58,500 bases of DNA. It comes from Gilliamella sp. App6-5. GTDB lineage: Bacteria > Pseudomonadota > Gammaproteobacteria > Enterobacterales > Orbaceae. Below the pieces are notes generated by a model. That model did not search any database. It worked only from the letters and a program-made list of their open reading frames with translations, and was not told the DNA's origin. Position 1 is the first letter of the stretch, and each line of letters opens with the position of its first letter. The position numbers were made by a program, and so were the translations under genes. The DNA is taken from assembly GCF_001690525.1 (NCBI RefSeq), contig NZ_LZGT01000083.1:1-58500 (forward strand). Direction: 5' to 3'. This document shows, in pieces, positions 38,633 through 48,168 of this stretch.

Positions 38633-39214
38633 TTAGCTCATGCTTTCTTTTACCGTTAAACAAATTTTGGGATATAACACAAAAAACAGCGAGGCCAATT
38701 GTGCATAATGTTGTTTAATATCAACAATAGTTTCTCTTAACAAATACAACTTTGGCCGTCTATTGGCCATGCGACTTAGCACATCACCGACAAAATCGAT
38801 AGAAGCATAATTTTCGAGCCATGCGCCTTGCCACATCGCGTTCATAAAATGTTGATAATCGGCCGGATAAGCATCAATATAAGGCAGGATATGCGCTTTT
38901 GTTACTTGATTAAATAGAGCCACACTGGGCAGCACTCCATAATTAGCCCAATGTTTTGACAAAAAGTGATCCCACACAATATCTAACGTAATGGGAGCAA
39001 CGCGCTGATGCGATTTTCGAAATAGCAATTTGGCCTGTTTAACTTCAAATAGGCTATCAGTTAAACTATCAATTTTGCGATGCAACATAATGCCATCAGC
39101 AATAGTGGGATCATAAGTTAAATAAGGATCACCTTTAACAAAATCCGCCACAGTATTACCAATTAACGAACTACGCGCCAACGTAGCCAAATGTAAATGA
39201 GCCAAAATATTCAT
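38633..39214 (-). CDS. acpH: Acyl carrier protein phosphodiesterase
   Basis: A 193-residue enzyme that removes phosphopantetheine from acyl carrier protein. The start MNILAHLHLATLARSSLIGN with TVADFVKGDP and LHRKIDSLTDS matches AcpH, and the length equals the E. coli enzyme (193). The open frame extends upstream to 39409, but that part has no homology and overlaps the next gene, so I use the ATG at 39212-39214, 16 bases after the reductase. Confidence 0.88.
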   Translation of the reverse strand: MNILAHLHLATLARSSLIGNTVADFVKGDPYLTYDPTIADGIMLHRKIDSLTDSLFEVKQAKLLFRKSHQRVAPITLDIVWDHFLSKHWANYGVLPSVALFNQVTKAHILPYIDAYPADYQHFMNAMWQGAWLENYASIDFVGDVLSRMANRRPKLYLLRETIVDIKQHYAQLASLFFVLYPKICLTVKESMS

Positions 39215-39230
39215 AAAATAGCAACACTCA

Positions 39231-40046
39231 TTATTCACGATGCTTAAATTCGCCTTCGGAAAAACCTTCTCGCCAATAGCTAGTAATATGAAAAGCATCT
39301 GGCTGCAAATGTGTATACTTATCCTTAACGGCATGACGAATAGCTTGTGCCAACGAACGTTCCATTCCCCCCCAAAATAATAACTTATCTTGCCCTGATA
39401 AATCGGCACTGATCACCGCATCAATTAACTGATGAGGTTTATCCGAATTTTGCACCAACCAGTTAACCTCAACACTTTTATTAACTGGCAATGACACCAT
39501 ATCACTTTTATGATTAACCTGCATAAAAGCAAAAACCTTTTGTTTTTTAGGAAGATGCTCAAGTGTATAACAAATGGCAGGCACCGCTGAAATATCGCCC
39601 ATCAACACCAAACAATCATCAGTAAATTTCAACTTACCGGCAGCGCCAATCAAACCAATTTGATCGCCAACCTTAGCTTTTTGCGACCAAACCGAAGCTA
39701 AACCAGTGTCATGAATGGCAAAATCAACAAAAAATTGATTGGCAACGTGATCAAACTCGCGCACGCTATAGCTACGAACAAGCTGACGCAACTTATCGTC
39801 AACAAGGATTTTATTATTTGCATCAAGCTGCGGAAACTCAATTAAGCCAGTTAAAGGATCTGGGAACAACAATTTTAAATACGGACAAATCCATAATGGA
39901 TCAATATTAACTGTTTTATTGCAACCAAACTCAATGCGAATAAAGCTCGGTGAGATTTTTTCAACATTCAATACTGTTAATAACGCATTAACAATGACTT
40001 TTTTGTTTATTTTGATTTTTTGTTTTTTTTCATCCATCATGTCCAC
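39231..40046 (-). CDS. Siderophore-interacting protein (FAD/NAD(P)H ferric-siderophore reductase)
   Basis: A 271-residue protein of the SIP/ViuB family, which reduces ferric siderophores in the cytoplasm to free iron. The FAD-binding RSYSVREFD, then FVDFAIHDTGLASVWSQKAKVGD and LIGAAGKLKF, and the C-terminal YWREGFSEGEF are all visible. Length is typical (250-280). It forms a pair with acpH downstream. Confidence 0.85.
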   Translation of the reverse strand: MDMMDEKKQKIKINKKVIVNALLTVLNVEKISPSFIRIEFGCNKTVNIDPLWICPYLKLLFPDPLTGLIEFPQLDANNKILVDDKLRQLVRSYSVREFDHVANQFFVDFAIHDTGLASVWSQKAKVGDQIGLIGAAGKLKFTDDCLVLMGDISAVPAICYTLEHLPKKQKVFAFMQVNHKSDMVSLPVNKSVEVNWLVQNSDKPHQLIDAVISADLSGQDKLLFWGGMERSLAQAIRHAVKDKYTHLQPDAFHITSYWREGFSEGEFKHRE

Positions 40047-40130
40047 CCTTATTTTTATTGTTAATTAAAATTATCATACAACAAAAAATGTTAGAGTTAT
40101 GCTATTTTTACAATTGAAAAAATAGATACA

Positions 40131-40159
40131 CTTGTTCGACCTAATAGTGGAAGAACAAG
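40131..40159 (-). terminator. Hairpin after fsa
   Basis: CTTGTTC and GAACAAG pair across a 15-base loop about 30 bases after the fsa stop. There is no strong T run, so confidence is low. Confidence 0.35.
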
Positions 40160-40189
40160 CTCAGGCAAAAAACTAATTGTCAAATAAAT

Positions 40190-40852
40190 TTAAAACGTTA
40201 ACTTACCAAAAGCACCACACCAATCTTGATTAAACTTAGTAATTGCTGCATCCACAGCTGGATCAGAAATAAACTGTTCTGCCACATCTACTGGCAACGT
40301 AATAGACTTGCAACCCGCAAGCATACAATCTAACGCTTGCCTTGGTGTTCTAAAACTGGCGGCTAATACCATCGACTGTGGACAATGCAAATCTAACAAT
40401 TTTTGCAACTCAAGCACGGTATCTTTGCTATTTCCACCCTGAGCATCGATGCGGTTGACATAAGGTGCAATATATTTAGCTCCTGCTAATGCTGCCAAAA
40501 AGCCTTGTCCTGCACCATAAACAGCCGTGCCTAACGTAGGAATACCTTGTTGGGCTAGTGCTTTTATTGCAATCAAGCCTTGCGCATTAACAGGGATTTT
40601 AGTCACAATTGACGGCACCGTCTTTCTAAGCTGATGAGCTTCTTTTATCATTTCGTCGGCATTACTTGAAAGCACTTGGGCAAACAGCAATTTATCTGAA
40701 CCTAGCACCTCTTGTAATTCATCTAATAACGAAAAAATTGGCTTACCTGATTTTGCCACAATGCTCGGATTAGTGGTCACGCCACAAATAGGCAACACTT
40801 TAGCTAAACGTTTGATGGCAGCAATATCGGCGGTATCTAAATATAATTCCAT
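40190..40852 (-). CDS. fsa: Fructose-6-phosphate aldolase (transaldolase-like)
   Basis: A 220-residue class I aldolase of the small transaldolase group (FsaA/FsaB). The Schiff-base lysine is K85 in [10 protein letters not shown], and [14 protein letters not shown] and [14 protein letters not shown] match FSA at the start. It splits fructose 6-phosphate to dihydroxyacetone and glyceraldehyde 3-phosphate, or acts on related substrates. The AraC-family gene is divergent from it. Confidence 0.9.
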   Translation of the reverse strand: MELYLDTADIAAIKRLAKVLPICGVTTNPSIVAKSGKPIFSLLDELQEVLGSDKLLFAQVLSSNADEMIKEAHQLRKTVPSIVTKIPVNAQGLIAIKALAQQGIPTLGTAVYGAGQGFLAALAGAKYIAPYVNRIDAQGGNSKDTVLELQKLLDLHCPQSMVLAASFRTPRQALDCMLAGCKSITLPVDVAEQFISDPAVDAAITKFNQDWCGAFGKLTF

Positions 40853-41117
40853 GATTAACTCCTAATTCAGAATGAACAATCACTTGTTAACATATAACAA
40901 CATTTGCATAACAAACATCGTAAAAAAAAATAACTCTACCGCCTAGAAGACGAACTTGCCATTTACTGGACTTTTGTACGCTATATAAAAAAATGAGACT
41001 TAGATCACACAATTAAAACTTTAAAATAACTTATTAAATAAAAACGATTTATAAAAATTTTCATCTTTTTTTAACTGTATATAATCTAAATAAAACTACA
41101 CCACTTAATTTATCCTT

Positions 41118-41984
41118 ATGACAAAATCCATCAACAACGCATTAACCAAGTTTGTAATTCGTCAGCAAACAATCAATCATATCTATTTTGTAAATAACAG
41201 CAATTGCGCCCTTTTGCATACCCACCCCGTCGACTTTCCGCAAATTGAAATCATATTAGAAGGAACGCAACAAATGCAATGGACGGATAACAATGGAAAA
41301 ATTATTGAAAAAATATTATCGACTAATGATCTTTTATATATTTCCGCTCAAAGCTGGAACAAACCCATTTGGACAAGCCCAGTTACTTTATTAAACATCT
41401 TGTTTGGTAAACAACAAATTAGTATAAGCTTATTGCATTGGGATGGTACACAACTAATTTCACTTGGGCAAATTAACACGCCAAGACGTGGTCCTCGGGT
41501 TGGTACATTTATTATTCAAGCACTGAATGAACTCATTTGGCAAAAACAATCATGTAAACAAAATCAAACTGCTTACTACCTGATTCACAGTTTACTTAGC
41601 AATACGTTAGATTTGCTCAATACCGAAATCAAAACTTCATCCAAAACAACCAGCCTATATGAAGCTATTCGCCAATATATCGATATACACTTTCGTGAAG
41701 ATATAACGCGTGACTTTTTGGCAAATATGTTTTACATTTCACCCAATTACTTATCACACCTATTTCAAAGCGAGGGAAAAATAGGGTTAAATGAATATCT
41801 AAATCATATTCGCTTAGAATATGCCAAATTGCTATTAAAGGATTATGATCTAAATATAAAAGAAATTGCTCTAGCATCGGGGTTTAAAGATAGTAATTAT
41901 TTTTGTCGGATTTTTAAAAAAAAGACAGAGCGAACACCCACTGAATATCGACGTCAGTACCACAGTAAATTATTACAAAAATAA
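41118..41984 (+). CDS. AraC-family transcriptional regulator
   Basis: A 288-residue regulator with an N-terminal cupin-like region (HTHPVDFPQIEIILEGTQQM, about 28-110) and a C-terminal double HTH (about 185-283: FLANMFYISPNYLSHLFQ and IKEIALASGFKDSNYFCRIFKK). It is transcribed away from fsa with a 265-base gap, so it may control it; this is inference. Confidence 0.85.
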   Translation: MTKSINNALTKFVIRQQTINHIYFVNNSNCALLHTHPVDFPQIEIILEGTQQMQWTDNNGKIIEKILSTNDLLYISAQSWNKPIWTSPVTLLNILFGKQQISISLLHWDGTQLISLGQINTPRRGPRVGTFIIQALNELIWQKQSCKQNQTAYYLIHSLLSNTLDLLNTEIKTSSKTTSLYEAIRQYIDIHFREDITRDFLANMFYISPNYLSHLFQSEGKIGLNEYLNHIRLEYAKLLLKDYDLNIKEIALASGFKDSNYFCRIFKKKTERTPTEYRRQYHSKLLQK

Positions 41985-42001
41985 TATGATTATTATCGGG
42001 A

Positions 42002-42739
42002 TTAAACCGAAGAATGTTGATAACAATAAAATTGAATAAAGTCACGATTATTATTGATCGTTTTGAATTTATCTTTTATTAAAAAGATTGGCAAAAGTGC
42101 TATACCTTGCCCTTTTTCAACAAGATTTAATAATTGACTTAACGAGTCCACCGTAATCATTTTTTCAGGTGGATAACCGCAAGCTAACGTTTTAGTTCGC
42201 AGTGGACAATGCTCATCATTATTAATCAATATTGGTAGATGATCATTCTCTAAAACTGATTGACTTTGCAAAAAAGCAACAGGTAACTGCTGATTCACTA
42301 TTAAACAATAATCTTGATGATTTAATTGATTAAAAGTAATAATTTCATCATAGCAATGCTGATTAATTTCATTAAATATGTCATCCGTTCGTTTAATAAC
42401 TATTTCTGTTGATTCAATGTGATATTTTGCATTTTCTATAACAATTAATTGAAATAATAGTTCCGAGATTAATAAGGTTTTACGTTTAGATTTAAAGGAG
42501 TGCTTAAGTTGCGAAAATTGCTCCAAAGTTTGCAAAGTAAAATGATAAAACTGTTGCCCTTTTGGGGTTGGTTTAACACCATCAAAACCTCGAATAAATA
42601 ACGGTGCTTGCAACTCATGCTCTATCTTTTTTAAGTGAGCCGTTAAATTTGATTGCGTATAGCCCAAAATCTTAGCTGCTTTATTAAGGCTGTTAAGTTC
42701 ATAAATCGTTTAAAAAATTTGTAATCCCTTAAAATTCAT
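42002..42739 (-). pseudogene. LysR-family regulator with an in-frame stop in codon 10
   Basis: From the ATG at 42737-42739 the frame reads MNFKGLQIF, then TAA (42710-42712), then TIYELNSLIKAAKILGYTQS, which is a continuous LysR helix-turn-helix start interrupted by one nonsense codon. The rest stays open for over 220 codons (NLTAHLKKIEHELQAPLFIRG, then a substrate-binding domain with GYPPEKMITVDSLSQLLNLV). A single TTA-to-TAA type change would explain it. A TTG at 42667 could give a 221-residue product, but that would lack the first HTH helices. The reading is therefore pseudogene or strain-specific mutation. It is divergent from the DUF4865 gene, the usual partner. Confidence 0.75.
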
Positions 42740-42847
42740 ATTGCACGGCGACCTATCACTTTTTTTGATACCCCCAATCATAAATTAGAATTATTCAAAC
42801 CTCAATTAAGTTTTTAAACTAAGCAAAACCTTCAAAGGAGATAAAAC

Positions 42848-43375
42848 ATGCAAGCTATGCAATATAAAATTAATTTACCCACCGACTATGATATGAATAT
42901 CATCAAAAATCGAATTAAAGATAATGGATATAAAACTGATCATTTTACTGATCTTTTATTCAAGGCTTACCTAATTTCTGAAAAAGATAATAGCAATATA
43001 GGCAATAGTTATTGTCCACTTTATATTTGGAAACAGACAGAAGGTATGAATATGTTCATTTTTGACGGTTACTTTGACAATATCATTGGGTCATTCGGTT
43101 GGCAAAATATCAATATTGGTATGACAACTAAAATTAAATTAAGTGATAATTTTGCTCAAAGCAGATACATGTTAGAAGAAAATTTCATTATTCCTGCTCA
43201 AGCACAGTTAAAAAATTTTGATTTTAGAATTCCTAAATATCAATATTATACTGGTCAAGTAGTAATTTATAATCCTGACAGATGGGCTTATGCTATATTT
43301 ACCTTTTTCAAAGATAAACCAACTAAAACCAATCAAAATTTATATCAAGTTTTACATCTTTCATTAGATAACTAA
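42848..43375 (+). CDS. DUF4865 family protein
   Basis: A 175-residue protein with the DUF4865 start MQAMQYKINLPTDYDMNIIKNRI and FKAYLISEKD, LYIWKQTEGMNMFIF. AAGGAGATAAAAC directly precedes the ATG, a strong ribosome site. It is divergent from a broken LysR gene. The family is often beside LysR regulators and small-molecule enzymes; its function is unknown. Confidence 0.8.
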   Translation: MQAMQYKINLPTDYDMNIIKNRIKDNGYKTDHFTDLLFKAYLISEKDNSNIGNSYCPLYIWKQTEGMNMFIFDGYFDNIIGSFGWQNINIGMTTKIKLSDNFAQSRYMLEENFIIPAQAQLKNFDFRIPKYQYYTGQVVIYNPDRWAYAIFTFFKDKPTKTNQNLYQVLHLSLDN

Positions 43376-43404
43376 TTTTCAAAATAGACGTTGAGTAACG
43401 ATAA

Positions 43405-43432
43405 AAAAGGGAGGGTGATCCCCCCTCCTTAC
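43405..43432 (-). terminator. Terminator after proP
   Basis: On the minus strand GGAGGG and CCCTCC pair around a short loop and are followed by CTTTTTTATCG. The hairpin lies between the convergent DUF4865 and proP genes. Confidence 0.65.
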
Positions 43433-43503
43433 TTGGACATAATATCAATGATCATAAAATCCTACATTTTAAAAGTGTCCGTAATCAATCGATATCAAAA
43501 AAA

Positions 43504-45009
43504 TCAATCTAACTTAGGATGCTGATCCACTAAATTCTGTCGCTGAGCCTGCAAAGTTTCGATCTTCTGTTCAATATCTTCGACTTTATGCTCTATGGTG
43601 TCAAAGTGATCCGATAAGATTTCTTTGGCTTCTGAACGATCTGATGCCGCTGGTGTTGCGCCACGCAATGGTTGGTTTGCGGTTTCTCTCATCTTTATGC
43701 CAGTAAGTAAACCAATTAATGCCACGACCATTAGATAATAGGCTGGCATATATAGATTATGACTTTCTTCAACCAGCCAAGCAATAACAGTCGGTGTCGC
43801 ACCGGCAACTAATACCGAGATATTAAATGATATCGCCAATGCACTATAACGAATACTAGTTGGAAAGATAGCCGGTAAAATAGAGGCCATAACGCCAGTA
43901 AAACAGTTAAGTAATACAGCTAAAATCAGTAATCCTAAAAAAATAAGACCAATAATGTCACTATTGATCATAATGAAGGAAGGATAAGAAAGAATTAATA
44001 AACCTAAGCTACCGCCAATAATAAATGGTCGGCGACCAATTTTATCGCTAATAAAACCGATCAATGGTTGCACAAATAGCATGCCTATCATAATGGCAAT
44101 AATAATTAGCACCCCATGTTCCGTATGATAATTTAGGTTGTGAGATAAATAGCTAGGCATATAAGTAAGCAACATATAATAAGTCACATTAGTGACAATC
44201 ACGAGTCCCACACAGACCAGTAGGCTCTGCCAATATTTGGCTATAATCTCTTTAAATGACATTTTAGGTTGATTGGTAATATGATCACGATCATTTTGAT
44301 CCATTATATCGGTATGCTGTTGAAATGCCGGTGTTTCATCTAATGCATGACGTAAATAAAGCCCAATTAATCCAAGCGGCAAAGCAAATAAGAAAGGAAC
44401 TCGCCAGCCCCAATCATGAAATGTATTATTACCAAGAATGCTTGATAATAATACCACTAAGCCAGCTCCAACTAGAAATCCAGCAATAGAACCAAAATCT
44501 AACCAACTCCCCATAAAGCCGCGTTTGCGATCTGGCGAGTATTCGGCAACAAATATGGCGGCGCCAGAATATTCGCCGCCAATTGAAAAACCTTGCGCAA
44601 ATTTAGCTAGCAATAATAATATAGGGGCAGCAATGCCAATTGATGCATAAGATGGAATTAAGCCGATACAAAAAGTGCTTAATGACATTATGATAATGGT
44701 GATTGATAATACTTTTTGTCGTCCAAATTTATCGCCAAGAATACCAAAAACCAATCCCCCTAACGGCCGAACTAAAAACGGTACCGAAAATGTGGCAAGC
44801 GCTGCCACCATTTGAACACTTGCCGAGGCATCTGGGAAAAAGACTTGCCCTAATACATAAGCTAAAAAGCCATACACACCAAAATCAAACCACTCCATTG
44901 CATTACCTAACGCTGCTGCGGTAATGGCTTTTTTTAACTTGCTATCATCAATTATTAGAATATCGTTGATGTTTAATGGTTTGTTTTTGGACTTTCTTGT
45001 TTTTTTCAT
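43504..45009 (-). CDS. proP: Osmoprotectant:proton symporter ProP (MFS)
   Basis: A 501-residue MFS transporter with about twelve membrane helices, strongly ProP-like: ITAAALGNAMEWFDFGVYGFLAYVLG, RPLGGLVFGILGDKFGRQKVL, AKFAQGFSIGGEYSGAAIFVAEYSPDRKRGF in outline. The C-terminal tail (about 455-500) has the coiled-coil heptads seen in ProP osmosensors (FDTIEHKVEDIEQKIETLQAQ). Imports proline, glycine betaine and ectoine during osmotic stress. It has its own promoter with a long leader. Confidence 0.88.
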   Translation of the reverse strand: MKKTRKSKNKPLNINDILIIDDSKLKKAITAAALGNAMEWFDFGVYGFLAYVLGQVFFPDASASVQMVAALATFSVPFLVRPLGGLVFGILGDKFGRQKVLSITIIIMSLSTFCIGLIPSYASIGIAAPILLLLAKFAQGFSIGGEYSGAAIFVAEYSPDRKRGFMGSWLDFGSIAGFLVGAGLVVLLSSILGNNTFHDWGWRVPFLFALPLGLIGLYLRHALDETPAFQQHTDIMDQNDRDHITNQPKMSFKEIIAKYWQSLLVCVGLVIVTNVTYYMLLTYMPSYLSHNLNYHTEHGVLIIIAIMIGMLFVQPLIGFISDKIGRRPFIIGGSLGLLILSYPSFIMINSDIIGLIFLGLLILAVLLNCFTGVMASILPAIFPTSIRYSALAISFNISVLVAGATPTVIAWLVEESHNLYMPAYYLMVVALIGLLTGIKMRETANQPLRGATPAASDRSEAKEILSDHFDTIEHKVEDIEQKIETLQAQRQNLVDQHPKLD

Positions 45010-45056
45010 AATATACCGCCTGTTTACCTAAAAATAATAAAAAGGAATGATGCAGC

Positions 45057-45074
45057 AAGGTAAACGATTACCTT
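45057..45074 (-). promoter_or_regulatory. Hairpin in the proP leader
   Basis: AAGGTAA and TTACCTT form a perfect 7-bp stem with a 4-base loop, about 50 bases before the proP ATG. It could affect leader stability or translation. Confidence 0.4.
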
Positions 45075-45267
45075 TTAATACATAAAAACCAATACTTTTT
45101 TGGACTACACATCAAAATGTGTTTATCAGCTAATTAAAATTGAAGCAAAAGACAGCAAAGATAAAAAAAGAGGATAATAAAAAAGCAAAAACTAATGTTT
45201 TATTGTCTGTTTTGTTTTTTTACCAAATCACAACAAAACAATTCCTTTTCGTGAATATTGAATACCA

Positions 45268-45296
45268 ATTATAACAAAATAACCCTATTTTGTAAA
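45268..45296 (-). promoter_or_regulatory. Sigma-70 type promoter for proP
   Basis: On the minus strand TTTACA (45291-45296) and TATAAT (45268-45273) are separated by exactly 17 bases. The predicted start near 45261 gives a leader of about 250 bases before proP. Confidence 0.6.
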
Positions 45297-45348
45297 ATGC
45301 AGCAAATGGGTGAGCTAATCATGTAGCCGTGTAAACATAATTAGCGGT

Positions 45349-46230
45349 TTATTTTTTCGAACAAAAATAGATCCCAACCACAATGAATACTATCGAAACA
45401 AGATGAAAATAAGCAACTTGTGTATGTAAAAACACAATACTGAAAATACCGGCTGATAAAGGGATAATGTGGGTATAAATTTGCCCTCTTGTTGCGCCAA
45501 TTTCAACTATGCCTTTATTCCAAAATAAATAAGATAGCCAAGATGCAAAAATAGCAATATAGAGTAAACCCAGCAAAAAGTGAGGGGTAGTATAATGTGC
45601 TAGGTTAGAAACTGGGTAACAATAAAAATACACTAAAGCAATGGGCAATAGCATTGCTGAACCTAATACAGCACTGATAGTTACAAAGGCATTACCGGAT
45701 ATCGATTTATCTTTTAACCGCAAAAATGCGCTATAACAAACCCAGCTTAGTGCAGATGCCATTGCCCACAGGTCGCCTTTATTGATATTACTAAGTTCAC
45801 TTAAATTGGTTAGGTTTCCTTGTAAAATTAAATAAATCACACCGATGGTACTAAATAAAACACCTAAAATATTATTTTTTGAAATCGTATCATTAAATAA
45901 TAATTTATTCATAACCAATACCATACAAGGCGTTGCCGAAAGATAAATTGAAGCATTAAGCGATGAGGTATATTGCAATCCAATATAAAGTGTCAACGGG
46001 AACAAAATTTGTCCAAAAATAGCGAGCAAACATATTGACCAAATCGATTTTTTAATTTTAGACAGATCATGACAGAGTTGTTGATGGTATAAACACAATA
46101 ATAACAGTGCAGTGATAACCCATCGACCTTCAGATATTATCATAGGATCGGCTTGTGTAACTAAAACGCGCCCAACAACATAATTTCCGCCCCAAAAGCA
46201 AGCCGCTAATGTAAGTAACAAATATGGCAT
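45349..46230 (-). CDS. EamA/DMT-family exporter
   Basis: A 293-residue protein of ten membrane helices in two EamA repeats (LTLAACFWGGNYVVGRVLV at the start; GDLWAMASALSWVCYSAFLR begins the second). Members export amino acids or metabolites. Substrate is unknown. It is divergent from ypfJ. Confidence 0.85.
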   Translation of the reverse strand: MPYLLLTLAACFWGGNYVVGRVLVTQADPMIISEGRWVITALLLLCLYHQQLCHDLSKIKKSIWSICLLAIFGQILFPLTLYIGLQYTSSLNASIYLSATPCMVLVMNKLLFNDTISKNNILGVLFSTIGVIYLILQGNLTNLSELSNINKGDLWAMASALSWVCYSAFLRLKDKSISGNAFVTISAVLGSAMLLPIALVYFYCYPVSNLAHYTTPHFLLGLLYIAIFASWLSYLFWNKGIVEIGATRGQIYTHIIPLSAGIFSIVFLHTQVAYFHLVSIVFIVVGIYFCSKK

Positions 46231-46453
46231 AATAATACCCTAACATTAAAATGAAGATATAATAATTGTTGAGCGTATTATATACCTAAAAATAGTCAGA
46301 AAATAACGCATTTGAAAAACAAACACGCCACCTAATTTAGATTTACTGATTTCGGCTAATTTATGTAAATTTGGATAAGAATATCAACTTAATCTAGAAT
46401 CCTTATTTGTTATCCTTTAAAATAATTAAACCCAAACTGATAAGGTGATCCCT

Positions 46454-47310
46454 ATGCGCTGGAGAGACCAAAGAGAGAGTATAACATCGAAGATCGCCGC
46501 TCACAATCAAGCAGTGGAATGGGGATCGGAATCCCCATTAAAGGTAAAGGCAAAATTGCTTTATTTATTGTCGTGTTAGTAGCGGGCTATTATGGCGTTG
46601 ATTTGACCGGCTTGTTAAATTCAAATCTAATTGATACTAGCAGTACTGAGCAAAGTACCAATCAATATTCAATTGATGATGAAGATGCTGCTAAATTTAC
46701 ATCAATCATTTTAGCCAGTACTGAGGATTATTGGCATCAAGAATTTCAACGTTTAGGCAAAACCTATGTTCCCCCCAAATTAGTACTTTATAAAGGCACA
46801 ACAAGAACATCGTGCGGCACTGGGCAAACCTTTATGGGGCCGTTTTATTGCAGTATTGATAAAACCGTTTATCTTGATATGTCGTTTTATCAAGAGATGA
46901 AACAGCGACTTGGCGGTGGTGGTGATTTTGCTCAGGGCTATGTGATTGCGCATGAAATTGGTCATCATGTACAAAATTTGCTGGGTACATTTAGCCAAGT
47001 TGAGCATTTAAAGCAGGATCAATCAGCAATAACAAATAATCAATTATCCGTTAAGTTAGAACTACAAGCTGATTGTTTTGCTGGTATGTGGGGCAATGCA
47101 ATGCAGCAACAAAACCGACTAGATACAGGTGATATTGAACAAGCCTTAAACACGGCAAAAGCTATTGGCGATGATCGCTTGCAACAACAAAGCGAAGGAT
47201 ATGTGGTGCCCGATAGTTTTACACACGGCACATCTAAGCAACGTTATACTTGGTTTAAACGTGGGTTTGATAGCGGAGCAATTAATGAATGCAATACATT
47301 TGCCCAATAA
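46454..47310 (+). pseudogene. ypfJ: YpfJ neutral zinc metallopeptidase-like protein with a frameshift near its start
   Basis: The gene with its ribosome site (AAGGTGA) starts at ATG 46454 as MRWRDQRES, matching the known YpfJ start. After codon 9 (46480) the match jumps frame to [12 protein letters not shown] and then [16 protein letters not shown], a one-base deletion. Reading from 46454 meets a stop after about 50 codons. A 263-residue product from the ATG at 46519 would still hold the membrane helix ([16 protein letters not shown]), the HEIGHH zinc site and the C-terminus ([21 protein letters not shown]), only losing about 20 residues. Whether it is functional is unclear. A sequencing error is possible. 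Confidence 0.8.
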
Positions 47311-47319
47311 GGAAAGAAT

Positions 47320-48099
47320 ATGCTAAATAAGCTAGTTAACCGCGTTTTATTAGTGAATGATGACGGATTTGATGCACCGGGCATTAAGCTATTGCAAAAA
47401 ATCGCAAAGCAAATAGCCCACGAGGTTTGGCTTGTTGCGCCAGCGATAGATCAAAGTGGTGTATCGTGTTCGGTAAGCCTAAAATCGCCATTTAGAGTTA
47501 CTCAGCGTGGTAAACACGAATTTGCCGTTTATGGCACACCTGCCGATTGTTCGTTATTTGCGATTAAATATTTGATGGCGGATCATTTACCTGATCTTGT
47601 GCTATCGGGAATTAATAATGGTTCGAATGTAGGCTTTGAAACAATCTTATCTGGCACGGTTGGTGCGGCAATGATGGCAATGACGTTGGGCATTCCTGCG
47701 ATTGCTTTAAGTCAAGTAACCAGTGAAAATAATCAGCCAACTAATTGGGATTGTGCTAAGCACCATGCACAATCAGTGGTCGCTAAATTACTTTCGTTAT
47801 CGGCTCCGCAAAATATCTGCTTTAATGTCAATTTTCCTGCCTGTGCAGTACATCAAGTTAAAGGTTTGAAAATAACCAAACAAGGCGATAGCGATGTAAG
47901 TCGTTTTGTGGTGATGCCAACCCAAGATCCCGAAGGCAATGACTATTTTTGGTTTAGAGCTAAACGCAATTTGCGAGTAATTGATGATAATAAAGAACTT
48001 GATGCCGTTAATGCCGACTTTATTACCATTACACCATTGAGTTATGAAAGAACAGATTATGCCTTTTACGAAAAACTATTAAACACGTTTAATCTTTAA
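47320..48099 (+). CDS. surE: 5'/3'-nucleotidase SurE
   Basis: A 259-residue metal-dependent phosphatase acting on nucleoside monophosphates. The metal-binding NDDGFDAPG starts at 13, and GTPADCSLFAIKYL and LVLSGINNGSNVGFETILSGTVGAAMMA follow. AAGGAAAG precedes the ATG and the gap to ypfJ is 9 bases, so the two share a transcript. Confidence 0.93.
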   Translation: MLNKLVNRVLLVNDDGFDAPGIKLLQKIAKQIAHEVWLVAPAIDQSGVSCSVSLKSPFRVTQRGKHEFAVYGTPADCSLFAIKYLMADHLPDLVLSGINNGSNVGFETILSGTVGAAMMAMTLGIPAIALSQVTSENNQPTNWDCAKHHAQSVVAKLLSLSAPQNICFNVNFPACAVHQVKGLKITKQGDSDVSRFVVMPTQDPEGNDYFWFRAKRNLRVIDDNKELDAVNADFITITPLSYERTDYAFYEKLLNTFNL

Positions 48100-48112
48100 T
48101 TGTTTTTTGGCG

Positions 48113-48143
48113 ATTTGTCTTCCTAACTATTAGGAAGACAAAT
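48113..48143. terminator. Bidirectional terminator-like hairpin between surE and the MFS gene
   Basis: ATTTGTCTTCCTAA and TTAGGAAGACAAAT are perfectly complementary (14 bp) around a 3-base loop. It lies between the convergent surE and MFS genes and ends in T-rich sequence on both strands. Confidence 0.75.
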
Positions 48144-48168
48144 TCGCTATTAATTATTTTTAATCCAC

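Larger units (their letters stand above)
45010..45348. other. proP upstream region
   Basis: The gap between proP and the EamA gene contains the proP promoter (45268-45296) and a leader hairpin (45057-45074); no ORF is seen. Confidence 0.6.

Noticed and set aside
39215-39409. Extended N-terminus for acpH
   Set aside because: The first 65 codons lack homology to the family and overlap the reductase gene; the ATG at 39214 gives the exact family length.
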